A DNA stretch of 64,000 nucleotides from Pardosa pseudoannulata (taxonomy: Eukaryota; Arthropoda; Arachnida; Araneae; Lycosidae), in contig CM063507.1 of assembly GCA_032207245.1 (NCBI GenBank), positions 95,461,639 through 95,525,638 on the forward strand, written 5' to 3'. A program made the position numbers and the translations under genes. Below the pieces are notes generated by a model, which was given only the letters and a program-made list of their open reading frames with translations, had not been told where the DNA came from and ran no database searches. Position 1 is the stretch's first letter, and each line of letters begins with the position of its first letter. Shown here in pieces: positions 54,305 through 64,000 of this stretch.

Positions 54305-54700
54305 GTGAGTTATTAGTTTCCATTTTCATACCTTTTGATGAATTATCAAATTTTGTTTGTTCCCCAACTTTATTTTGGCTTATTCAATTATTATTAAATC
54401 TGATATCTTTAACTACTTTGTGTTTTTATTAATACATAGCTGAAAACTCCTTTGTGTTTCAATATTTGTATTTGATTGTTCATTTTACATAATAAAAATT
54501 ATTACTTTAATATATAATATTTAAAAAAAATCAAATTTGCTCTATAAACTTAATTGTCAACTATAATTTTCATTTGTTTACATCCCAAAGTGAATGGTGA
54601 ATTACACAGAAGTAGATTTTATAGTTTACTATATGCTGATTACATTATTAAAACCTTTTTTTGACTATTTGTATTAATATAAATTTGTTTATTTCTATAG

Positions 54701-55705
54701 GAGGATGCAAACATGCGATTGCTCTTCTAACATGGGTGCATCGCCGCAGTGAAGAGCCATCCGTTACATCTGTTTCTTCGTATTGGAAGGCTTCCCATTT
54801 GTCAGGTGTTGGCTCCTCCATAAAATTTATAAAGGCGAAAGATATCGGAAAAAGTAATGTTGATCCTCTGCCTGCAAGCGATGGCTCCTTTTTAAAGGTA
54901 GCATTTAAGAAATCAAAACAGGAAGGAATGTATGACAGTGTCCTGTCAAAACATTTTAAGGCTATTTCAAATGTAGAAATGCTGTCAATTCATCATTTAC
55001 TGATAAGTTTTTTACAGGAGCAACAAGGCAGCACTGCAGAACAATTCTTAAATTATTGTAGCTTACAGATGACTGAGGCAGTCTGTAATTCTGCTGAAAT
55101 ACAGACAGTTCAGCAGTTTGAATGTTCTTTGTGGCATGAGCTTCGTTATGCAAGAATAACTGCTTCTAAAGCACACGAGACTGCCCATTGCCAGAAATTA
55201 AATGGCTCACTAGTAGAGTTAATCTTAGGTGCAAGAAGCATCAAAGACACTGCTGCTATGATGCGGGGAAGAAAATTGGAAAAACATGTGAGATCACAAA
55301 TAGAAAAATTGAAATCGATTAAAATTAAGATGTGTGGATTACAAACATCACCACAACATCCAATTATGGGAGCCTCTCCTGATGGTGTTTGTGATGATTT
55401 TGTCATTGAGATAAAATGTCCCACATCTGAAAAAGCTGCATCTAAATACATGAAAAATAATAACATAACTGAAAAATACAAAGCCCAAATTCAAATGCAA
55501 ATGTTGTTTTTTTTTTGTTTTGTTTTTTTTTTTTAAAAAAAAGCAAGGATTGTTTTGTCTTGCTGATGTGAATTTCGAAATTTCAAATAAAGTTTTAATT
55601 TTTACAATAGAATATGATGAAAAATACTGCTTGGACATAATAAAAAAATGTGTCAACTTTTGGAAAGTGGCTATTTTTCCTGTATTAAAAAAAAGTATTA
55701 ATTAA
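54701..55705 (+). CDS. SWIM-YqaJ protein, exon 3 (YqaJ nuclease domain), with a frameshift
   Basis: After the acceptor TTTCTATAG the frame completes the SWIM finger (GGCKHAIALLTW) and continues through a helical middle to a YqaJ nuclease domain. This has LRYARITASKAHE near residue 150 of the exon, RGRKLEKHV, then MGASPDGV (catalytic Asp) and VIEIKCP (catalytic Glu-x-Lys). The frame stops at 55536 in a T-rich tract (55503-55534) and continues in the next frame with KKQGLFCLADVNF to a stop at 55705, which fits the family C-terminus. YqaJ proteins are lambda-exonuclease-like recombination nucleases. The frameshift lies in a homopolymer and could be a sequencing error or a real mutation. Confidence 0.82.
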
Positions 55706-57030
55706 AATCATATCATAACCAAACAGCTAAGAACATTCACGCCCCAGTGTGATTTGAATCCACGAACTCTGGTACATTGCTTGGCTTGTGAAGGATGAAT
55801 GAAACAAAATTAACAGTGATGTTTTGAGAAATGCTGTGTAGAAATCAAGATGTAAATGGTAGTTCAAGAAAAAAGTTATCAGAAACAACACATTACAGAA
55901 TAAAATTCCTTTATTTATATATATCTTTGCAAAATCATTACAAAAATTTATGAACATCCCCTGTATGTAATTTCTTATTTTAAGAGTCTTGTGATTTCAA
56001 CAGAGTATAAGGTTAAGCTAAGGAACTCTTGATTACATATTTATTTACATTTAAACTCCAACAGTATGGAACTTGATTAAAACTTTAACAAGAGCAAATA
56101 AGTATCACTAGAATCCTCATCAAGCCCTTCTGACTATGTCCATGTGAAATAAATGTATGTACAGTTGCTAATTACAGAGTGCAAAGTATTATCTAGCTAC
56201 TGGTGACAATAAATTCTCATAGTTATAACCAACTCTTGCCACAGCTAGATTTCAGCTTTACACAATGAAAACTTTCAGTGTTTGTTTTAATTCTATACAC
56301 TTGTCAGGCATCTATTGATCTTCTGTAAGCTACTAAGTTCTACGATATTGTAGTTTTTCTACCATTGCTTCTTTCTACAGTCTAAATTTGGATTACATCA
56401 TTGCTTCATTATAGTTTTCATCACAGCAAGCATTTTTCAGGATCAGCTTCATCTTTCTTCCTCACTCAGTTTGGTACTATTATTTCCTCCTTTTTGGATA
56501 CATGTCACTGCAGCTGGTGACAAACAGTCAAGGTTCATGATAAATCTCCACAATACATCACATTTCTGCTTCCTTCTATTTATGTGTTGTTATTATTTTA
56601 ATGTATTCCTGTGGTAGCATTCAAATAATTCTAAACAATGAGATTGTTCTTAGAACAGCACAGCTAAGGATATGTTTCAGCTCATCACTAGTTTCAGTAA
56701 AAGTAATCCGATAATCAAATGGATAAAATAATTTATCATAAACTGTAATTAATATTTCATATGTAACCGTTGCAGTTGCACTTGTTTTGTTAAAAAAGGT
56801 CAAGTTATCTTATGTTTCGGAGATGAATAAAAGTGTCTTGACATGACCCAATTTTGATCATAAAACACAAGCTGAACTGGCAAGATATTTTCCAAATTCA
56901 AAATAAATATATATATATATATTAGTTACTGATATAAGTACTTTCAAGTCATTCAGATGTTGTGGCACACTTAGTTCAAAGCCCATCCACCACGACAAGG
57001 TGGTGCCACATTGGATAGGAAAAAAATCAG
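55706..57030. other. Gene-free stretch between the two convergent genes
   Basis: No coding is supported. It includes the 3' flanks of both genes. Confidence 0.6.
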
Positions 57031-57180
57031 TTTTTAATTGTCCCCAGGCCAAAAACTGCATAAAAAGCAAACAGTGATTCGGTTTTTAATTGTCCTGCCA
57101 AAAACCGCATAAAAAGCAAGCAATGATTCGGTTTTTAATTGTCCCGCCAAAAACCGCATAAAAAGCAAAGGACATGATAA
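57031..57180. repeat. Short tandem repeat, 3 copies of about 50 bp
   Basis: TTTTTAATTGTCC starts at 57031, 57083 and 57132, each followed by GCCAAAAACYGCATAAAAAGCAA. It lies just downstream of the transposase stop codon. Confidence 0.9.
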
Positions 57181-57197
57181 AATAGAAGTCATAAAAA

Positions 57198-58557
57198 TTA
57201 CAACTGTTTTTTTATCAAGTGATCTTGAAAATTTACAATACCACAGGCAACAGTAATGGCAAAATCTAAAAGAGGGACAAGGTGGATGTCAATGCATGCA
57301 TGTGGCATAAGCATAGAAAATTCTCTCAGCCTGCCTATAACTCGCTCAACATGAATGCGAAGAGCAGCTATTTGTTTGGACTGCTTTACTTCTGCTTTAC
57401 TACACACTCTGGAAGCAGAAACTGAAGGTGGTCTAATTAAAGAGCAGCCTCTTTGTTCTAATAAATGAGATATGTTTTTAAAGCCCCTGTCTGCCATGAC
57501 AAGGCTTCCAGGACTCAGCTTATTTAAATAGCCAGAATCTTCCACCATCGTGTAATCTGATGTTCTGCCACCATATCCCTCTGAAATAAAAGTAATGACA
57601 CCATCTGGGGTGCAAGATACTAAATATTTAATTGTATTACAATTATAATAATTTGACCAAGTCAAAGACTGGTGCATGGGATTGCTGGGCTTCTCGATTT
57701 CAATTTCTAAACAATCAATAATTGATTGTACCTTTGCATATCTTGCACGGAATGGTATAGGTAAATGTGTTGAAATACTTTTTTTGTGAGGCCAAGAAAT
57801 CAGATCTTGCATTTTTTGTGCAAGTACTGGCAGTGCCTTTGTAAAAACTCTGCTAGCAGTACTTACACTTAGACCAAAATCTAGTGCCAAAATGGAGAAA
57901 GGCAAATTCAACCGGATTTTTTTTAAAGTCACATATATGTGATTGGTAGGAAGGGGAGCTTCTTCACACAGCAATTTAATTAAAAAGAAACTCCTTGGCG
58001 ATAGACCCAAAAAAAGTTTGGGGTTCTTCTCGATGGATAAAATGGTTCCTATCAACATATGTTGTTGGTAGTCTTCAGTTTTATGATCCTCTTCAGAGCT
58101 ACTCTCTTCAGCAGGACACTCAAAATCCAAGTCACTTGAATTATCTTGTGAAAAATTAGTGTCACTTTGGGCAAAGGTTTTATAAACAGAAGAATTTTCA
58201 CATAATTTGATAGGAGAAGAAGCAATAGATGTCATATGGAAAACTGTGCTTGTTCCCTTGCTCCTGACAGCTTTTTTAATTTCCACTTGGACAGATTTAT
58301 CATGTTTAATATTTGTGACTGTGTTGTAGTCAAGGATCTCAGTATGGCATGTTGATGTTGATGGTCCTGGTGATGCAAGGGCTTCTTCAATCAGGGATAT
58401 GTGCTTCCTTTTTTTTGAACCTTTCCTCTCAATTAGTGAAGAGTTGATTCTACTTTGGCATTCAAAACGGTGTGGAACTTTCCCTGGTATCAGTTTTACT
58501 TGCTTCACATCTTTTGTAACCTGCCACTTGATATAATTTTCCATATCATCTTTTAAC
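57198..58557 (-). CDS. THAP-DDE transposase, exon 2
   Basis: After the acceptor TTTTTTTTCAG the exon completes the THAP domain (DDMENYIKWQ, then GKVPHRFECQ), passes a Ser-rich linker, and continues in a DDE_Tnp_4-type catalytic domain. The domain has LDFGLSVSTASRVF (HTH-like), IIDCLEIEIEKPS (first Asp), GYGGRTSDY and VMADRGFK (second Asp), then RIHVERVIGRLREF with the catalytic Glu. It is open for 452 codons without stop or frameshift, so the protein may be functional. DDE_Tnp_4 is the catalytic domain of PIF/Harbinger and ISL2EU transposases. The stop is at 57198-57200. Confidence 0.92.
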
Positions 58558-61500
58558 TGAAAAAAAAAGTATAAAAAACAAATCAAGAATACAGATCTAT
58601 AAAATACAGCACATTGTTAGTAATAAACTAGTATGATGTGGTCATCACAAAACTTTCTTCAATATTTCTTGCAAATTTAGTAAACTAATACATCAGAAAA
58701 TAAGTAGATATGATAGAAATATGAATTTATGAGCTGCCACTTAATAATATTCACTGAGTGATGACTTTCAGAATGATGAAGTGGGTTGTTATAAGATGAT
58801 GCTATTCTTTCAACTATTTGTACAAAGTTTAATCAATATCTACGCATTATGTATTGCAATTTACTGCAATAATATAGAATGACACTGGCAAGCTACTATA
58901 TAAACCCTTTGAACATTTTTTTTATTAAAGTGGATAAGCATCTAGAGGTATAGTAGGATGTCTACATATGAAGTTCAGTTTATAAACATTCATTTCATGT
59001 TGGGTTACAAAATCCTTCTATCGTTAAATGTTATTACTGTGTTGTTATTACTGTGTACCTCTTATATATACCATTCCTAACCACATGAATGAGCCATCAC
59101 CATCTACTTCATCTATTATCGTGGATGAATTTGTGCCTGCATCTAAAAAAGGCAAACACAGCAATCAGCCCACAATTTCTACATTTATAGACACTATGAC
59201 CACAAGCGAAGCAGAAAAACTGGATTCTTCGTTTGCCAGAGCAGTTTATTCCTCAAATTGCCCATTATCTTTAACAGAAAATGTTTATTGGAAAATGTTT
59301 TTGCAACAAATACGCCCATCATATAAGATACCTTCACGTTATACATTAACAAACTCTCTTTTGGATAAAGAGTATAAAAATGTTCAAGAGATGAATATGG
59401 ATATTATAAGCAAGTCCCAACACCTAACTATTATTACAGATGGATGGAGCAATATTAGAAATGAAGCTATTATTAGTTTTATTGTTGTTACACCAGTGCC
59501 TATATTCTTAAAATCCGTGGAATCAAACCATAATAAACATACTGGGCAATACATATTGGAAGAAATTAGTCGAGTAATAGAAGAGGTTGGAAAAGATAAA
59601 GTTATCGCATTAGTCACATATAATGCTAGCAACATGAAAGCAGCCAATACACCTGGCAGCATATGTATTAGATCCCAGATATCAAGAAAAACAATTAAAT
59701 TCAGATGAATATACAACTGCGGTGGATTTTATTAGTTCATTTCCTGCTTGTGTAAGTGCTGGAGAAATTTTAGCAGACTTTGCAAGATTCAAAGGTAAAG
59801 AAGGCATTTATGCTAATGAGGCAATTTGGAATAGTGCCAAATACATAAGTCCATTGACTTGGTGGAAAGGTATATTACATAACCAAAGTTTAAGCCATGT
59901 TGCTCTAAAATTATTTAATATACCGCCATCATCTGCAGCTTGTGAAAGGATTTTTTCTGCCTTTTCAAATACACATACCATTTTAAGAAATCGCTTAAGT
60001 AATGACAAAGTGTCCAAATTGATTACGAATAGGTCAAGTCTCCTTTTACAAAATAAATTGCCAAATAATGATGAAGAAAATACTCTTTTTCATAGCTCAG
60101 ATTAGTAAGTAATTTTTTTAAACAAATCAATAAAAATTTCTGAAAGTAACTTGATTTGATTTCATTTTTCTCTGATTGCTGTTTTCATTCTTAGTGGCAT
60201 AAGTAATCAGGTTAATTTTTAGACAGACAGCAGACTTGTATAATAAAAATGTTTTGTTTTGATATAACTAAATTTAATATTACTATTAGATAATTATATT
60301 ATCTGAATATTAACTTTTTTGTGAATAAAAAAAAAAAGATGTCTAAAAGTTACCCTGGTGATTGGGTGGATTATTAGAAATGCAACAAATAATTAGACTC
60401 CAGATTATTTGTTTCATGAGTAGCAAATTATATGCTTATAAGGGTTAATAATCAGTTAATTGCTTATATTTTGTACTTAAATAGGATAAATAATACTCTT
60501 ATGTTAAAGTTAATAATTTTTTGCAGAAGCCTTTTTCTAATAGAACAGAGAATTTATAAATGTTTACAGCATAGGGAATTTTTGTACTGTCTGAATTCAG
60601 ACACTTTAAAACAATAAAATTTGAAAAGCATATTTTAACAGCCATTGGCTCATCAATATTTAAAATTTTACTTATAAATTTTAGTGTATTATTTATTAAA
60701 AAATTTACTGCATAAATTGTCCTTCATTAACATCATGATATAAACTTATGTTTAACATCCGTTATGTTAATATAATATTCACAACATAAAATGTTAAGGA
60801 TCCTCCTTTAGTAAGCATTCAGAATTAGAATTCTGATGCTAAAACTACTCTAATTACTCATTTGCATTTGAATATTTTTATTTCTCTCTGCATAAGATAT
60901 CTGAAATTAAAATAAATGAATGGTGCTATTTTCGCCATTCCAAAATTGTAAATAACATAATCAAGCATCAAGTAAGATAAAAAGCTTAAACAGCTCATGG
61001 TATTCGTTTAGATTTCAAATATAATAAAAAGAAAAAATTATTAAAATGCAAAAGAGCAATTAAAATTATTTTATATAAACTTAACCATTAGCACTTTATT
61101 TCCCAATGCTTACAAAGAGCAGCTTTAATATTGGAAGCATTGTTAGTATGCAATAAATTTCATTTTTTATAAAGTATTCCAATAAAGTGGTTATTGGACA
61201 ATACATGTGTTATGCGAAGATTGCATAAATGAAAGATAAAACATTAAGAATTATATATATGTATATGAATGAAAACAGGCACACATAAAAAGGGTTAAAA
61301 GATGTATTAGATAAAGAAAGTATGATAAAGATAAAGAATGTATGATAAAGAAAGTATGATAAAGAAAAGATGTTAAAGATAAAGAAAGTATGCATCTCTG
61401 AAGAAAATATTTATAATACCTTGAAAATACATAACCTTCCCCTCCCCCAAGTTATTTATTAGATAATTATATGCTTTAGATATTTATATGTTTTTCGATA

Positions 61501-61681
61501 TTTATATGCTTTATAAAATATTTATTGTACTTGAACTCTGTGATAATATTCGAAAATTAGCAGTTTTAAAAGTTAAATAGCAGTGGTTAATCAACAATCC
61601 TTTTAAAGGTATAGATGTATTTTTAGATACTTTAATTGTTCTAAATTAGTAATATTTAAACAAAAGCAAGTATTTACTTAC
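58558..61681 (-). other. Intron of the THAP-DDE transposase gene
   Basis: This 3.1-kb intron lies between donor CG|GTAAGT (61681) and the acceptor at 58558. It contains the hAT remnant (59085-60105, opposite strand) and otherwise AT-rich sequence. Confidence 0.7.
59085..60105 (+). pseudogene. hAT transposase with a deleted core
   Basis: From the ATG at 59085 the frame runs through MNEPSPSTSSIIVDEF, PTISTFIDTM, YKIPSRYTLTNSLLD and ITDGWSNIRNEAIISFIVVTP, the N-terminal part of the hAT transposase (DUF659 region). At about 59650 it passes, with a frame change, into AAYVLDPRYQEKQ and then the hAT dimerisation region LFNIPPSSAACERIFSAFSNTHTILRNRL. The middle of the catalytic region is missing. 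TIRs and an 8-bp duplication were not found. Confidence 0.82.
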
Positions 61682-61891
61682 CGAGAAATGGTCTTCACAA
61701 ACCCATAAAGATGATTTATATGATAATTTGGGGTTTAATTTCTCATCCCTTTTCATTGCAGTTGTCCAGATTTTACGTATATCTGGGTCTTTCGGGACGC
61801 TGAAAAATATCTTCTCATTGCAATTAGTTGTTGTATTTTTACAGAGTGGCACAATACAATATTTAGAGTATGATTTTTTAATGCCAGACAT
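61682..61891 (-). CDS. THAP-DDE transposase, exon 1 (THAP zinc finger)
   Basis: The exon begins with ATG (MSGIKKSYSKYC) and ends in CEDHFS at donor TCG|GTAAGT in phase 0. The first cysteines (KYCIVPLC) and the C-terminal CEDHF form the C2CH zinc site of a THAP domain, with FFSVPKDPDIRKIWTTAM between. THAP domains bind DNA, here presumably the element ends. The splice to 58557 continues the THAP domain without break. Confidence 0.88.
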
Positions 61892-61985
61892 AACAAAAAA
61901 ATGCTATTATATGCGATACTTTACACAAAAAACAAATTTAAAAGTCGCCTTTTAACATGTAAACAGCATAGGAGCTCGGTGTTTA

Positions 61986-62005
61986 CATGAACGATGACGT
62001 CACAA
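61986..62005 (-). promoter_or_regulatory. Subterminal inverted repeat, right copy (CRE-like)
   Basis: On the minus strand it is TTGTGACGTCATCGTTCATG, with the full CRE palindrome TGACGTCA, 95 bp before the transposase ATG. It is the inverted match of 52652-52671 with one difference. Confidence 0.65.
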
Positions 62006-62173
62006 ACTCGGCAGAGATAAAGTAGCGTTTTTGAGAGACGTTAAAGAGTCCGCTATAAAACCAATTAGAAATCACTCATTAGGCCCCCAAATGAAAGAAA
62101 AATAGCTACTGTCCTGCTTACTTTTTTGTCTTCTATCGTTTAAAATCAAAATTAGAAAACATGAAAATTCCTC

Positions 62174-63727
62174 ATTGTATTGGTGTATTAAAAAAATTAA
62201 TAATTAAATAATAAATACCCTCAATTGTATTGGTGTGGCAAAAGAAATTAATAACACTAAATACTAAAAATTAATTCTAATAAAAAATTAATAATTAAAT
62301 AATGACCCTCAATTGTATTGGTGTGGTAAAAGAAATTAATCATACTAAATAATAATATTTAATAATACTAAAAATTAATAATTTTAATAAAAAAATGAAT
62401 AATAAAAAATTAATAATTAAATAATAACTACCCTCAGTAGTACTGGTGTAGTAAAACAATTAATGACACAAAATAATAATGCTTAATAATACTAAAAATT
62501 AATAATTCTAATAAAAAATTAATAATTAAATAATTACCCTCAGTTGTATTGGTGTGGTAAAAGAAATTAAGAATACTAAATAATACTTAATACAAAAAAT
62601 TAATAATTCTAATAAAAAATTAATAATTTAATAAATACCCTCAATTGTATTGGTGTGGCAAAAGAAATTAATAACACTAAATACTAAAAATTAATAATTA
62701 AATAATAATTACCCTCAATTGTATTGGTGTGGTAAAAGAAATTAATCATACTAAATAATAATATTTAATAATACTAAAAATTAATAATTTTAATAAAAAT
62801 GAATAACTAAAAAATTAATACTTAAATAATAATTACCCTCAGTAGTACTGGTGCAGTAAAACAATTAATAACACAAAATAATGCTTAATAATACTAAAAA
62901 TTAATAATTCTAATAAAAAATAATTAAATAATAATTACCCTCAGTTGTATTGGTCTGGTAAAAGAAATTAGTAATACAAAATAATACTTAATGGTACAAA
63001 AAATTAATAATTAAGTAGTAATTACCCTCTATTGTATTGTTGTGGTAAAAAAAATTAAAAATACTAAATTATACGCAAAAATTAGCAATTCTAAAAAAAA
63101 ATTAATAATTAAATAATAAATACCCTCAATTGTATTGGTGTGGTAATACAAATTAATAACACTAAATAATAATACTTAATAATACTAAAAATTAATAATT
63201 CTAATAAAATAATAATTAAATAATAATTACCCTCAATTGTATTGGTGTGGTAAAAGAAATTAATAACACTAAATAATACTTAATAAACTAAAAATTAATA
63301 ATTCTAATAAAAAATTAATAATTAAATAATAATTACCCTTAATTGATTGGCGTGGTAAAAAAAATTAATAATACAAAATAGTAACACTAAATAATACTAA
63401 AAATTAATAATTGTAATAAAAAATTAATAGTTTAATAATAATGACTCTCAATTGTATTGGTGTGGTAAAAGAAATTAATAATACTAAATAATAATACTTA
63501 ATAATGCTAAAAATTAATAACTCTAATAAAAAATTAATAATTAAATAATAATTACCCTCAGTTGTATTGGTGTGGTAAAAAAATTAATAATACAAAAAAA
63601 TAATACTTAAAAATACTAAAATTAATAATTCTAATAAAAATTAATTAAATAATAATTACCCTGAATTGTATTGGTGTGGTTAAAGAAATTAATAATATTA
63701 AATAGTAATACTAAATAATACTTATAA
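62174..63727. repeat. Satellite array, right part (about 14-16 units of 75-125 bp)
   Basis: The core CCCTCAATTGTATTGGTGTGG recurs at about 62223, 62312, 62540, 62643, 62717, 62944, 63030, 63128, 63236, 63451, 63560 and 63666, with variants in between. Spacers are AT-rich (TTAATAATTCTAATAAAAAATTAATAATTAAATAA). Inverted, the core codes for HTNTIE of the adjacent IS1595-like remnant. Confidence 0.95.
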
Positions 63728-64000
63728 ATAATAAAGCGTAAAGTTTTTGTGCAATTTATCTAATCAAGAATTGGAAATGAAATAATTTTAATGAAATTTT
63801 TGTGTTAATACTGCAATTTTATATTGATTGCAATTTATATCTGTATTTTCTTTGTTTTAGATTCAGTGGAAGTAATGAAGAGAACTTATGAAATTTTGTG
63901 GATATAATAATCAATTTTGTACTTTTTTAAATATTGCAATAAAAAAAATGTATTCAATTTTTGTTTTCTTAATAAAAAACACATAATTTTTTTTAATTTG
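63728..64000 (+). other. Gene-free stretch with a possible terminal exon
   Basis: An acceptor-like TTTGTTTTAG at about 63860-63869 is followed by a short open stretch to a stop and AATAAA at about 63940. No protein family is recognised, so this is only a possibility. Confidence 0.25.

Larger units (their letters stand above)
52482..62173. mobile_element. ISL2EU-type DNA transposon (PIF/Harbinger group) with SWIM-YqaJ and THAP-DDE genes
   Basis: The left end GAGGAATTTGCA and the inverted right end GAGGAATTTTCA are flanked by AT (52480-52481 and 62174-62175). The surrounding satellite unit is restored if one AT is counted. Two genes face each other: SWIM-YqaJ (+, 52829-55705) and THAP-DDE transposase (-, 61891-57198). 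A 20-bp inverted repeat lies near each end. ISL2EU elements are known to have 2-bp AT duplications, a THAP-type transposase and a YqaJ-like second protein; the match of all three is the basis for the call. A hAT remnant lies inside the transposase intron. Confidence 0.82.

Noticed and set aside
55146..55481. Minus-strand open frames
   Set aside because: They are antisense to the YqaJ nuclease domain.
55735..55780. Weak tRNA-like B box on the minus strand
   Set aside because: GATTCAAATCAC is a poor B box and no A box with correct spacing was found.
62174..63727. Regularly spaced repeats as a CRISPR array
   Set aside because: Spacers are related AT-rich sequence, unit length varies and the genome is eukaryotic; it is a satellite array.

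Overview
This is an AT-rich arthropod nuclear window, most likely from a spider. That inference rests on the types of element present: LINEs with a GGCGC hairpin and an (AACC)n tail, mariner relatives with a DUF4817-type helix-turn-helix, a DUF4806-family gene, and spider-like Gypsy gag proteins. Two 100-base N runs (6301-6400, 31401-31500) are assembly gaps. Almost all coding sequence belongs to mobile elements, many of them nested in one another. Host sequence is limited to one exon of an MCTP-like membrane protein (1572-1700, +) and the exons of a DUF4806-family gene (43506 to 36927, -).

Layout. 1-6300: the MCTP exon and its downstream intron, with a Helitron-like element (4623-5279), a possible hAT-like MITE, a 158-bp tandem repeat and a long TA/CA microsatellite. 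6401-17935: decayed Gypsy gag, protease, RT and integrase remnants on the minus strand, LINE fragments on the plus strand, a TTAA-flanked MITE and tRNA-derived repeats. 17936-25490: mostly gene-free, with a second copy of that MITE, an internally deleted piggyBac that keeps only its C-terminal zinc motif, integrase and unusual RT remnants, and a LINE inserted in a SINE with a 12-bp target duplication. 25491-33170: a 1.67-kb block present twice in direct orientation around a nearly full-length LINE (27161-31400). The second copy begins exactly at the gap, so a haplotype duplication in the assembly is as likely as a real one. 33171-36774: BEL/Pao and Gypsy gag/pol remnants, one with a recognisable LTR and a tRNA-Gly primer site. 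36842-43506: the DUF4806 gene, with LINEs inserted in two of its exons, each bounded by target-site duplications. 43690-52326: LINE copies, a foldback element, a Gypsy pol interrupted by a deleted mariner, and a Tc1 remnant carrying a 106-bp near-perfect hairpin.

52309-63727 is the most coherent part. A 9.7-kb DNA transposon (52482-62173) sits inside a satellite array. It encodes two convergent multi-exon genes: a SWIM zinc-finger plus YqaJ-nuclease protein (+), and a THAP plus DDE transposase (-) that reads as intact. It has short inverted ends, a 2-bp AT target duplication, and a 20-bp CRE-like inverted repeat just upstream of each gene. This fits the ISL2EU branch of the PIF/Harbinger group. 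The satellite monomers around it carry the codons of the third catalytic motif of an IS1595/Merlin-like transposase, whose remnant lies at the left edge. A truncated hAT lies in the transposase intron.

The window reads as a stratified retrotransposon and transposon graveyard with one recent-looking DNA transposon. Splice sites, family assignments and insertion order were read by eye and have not been tested by search or alignment.
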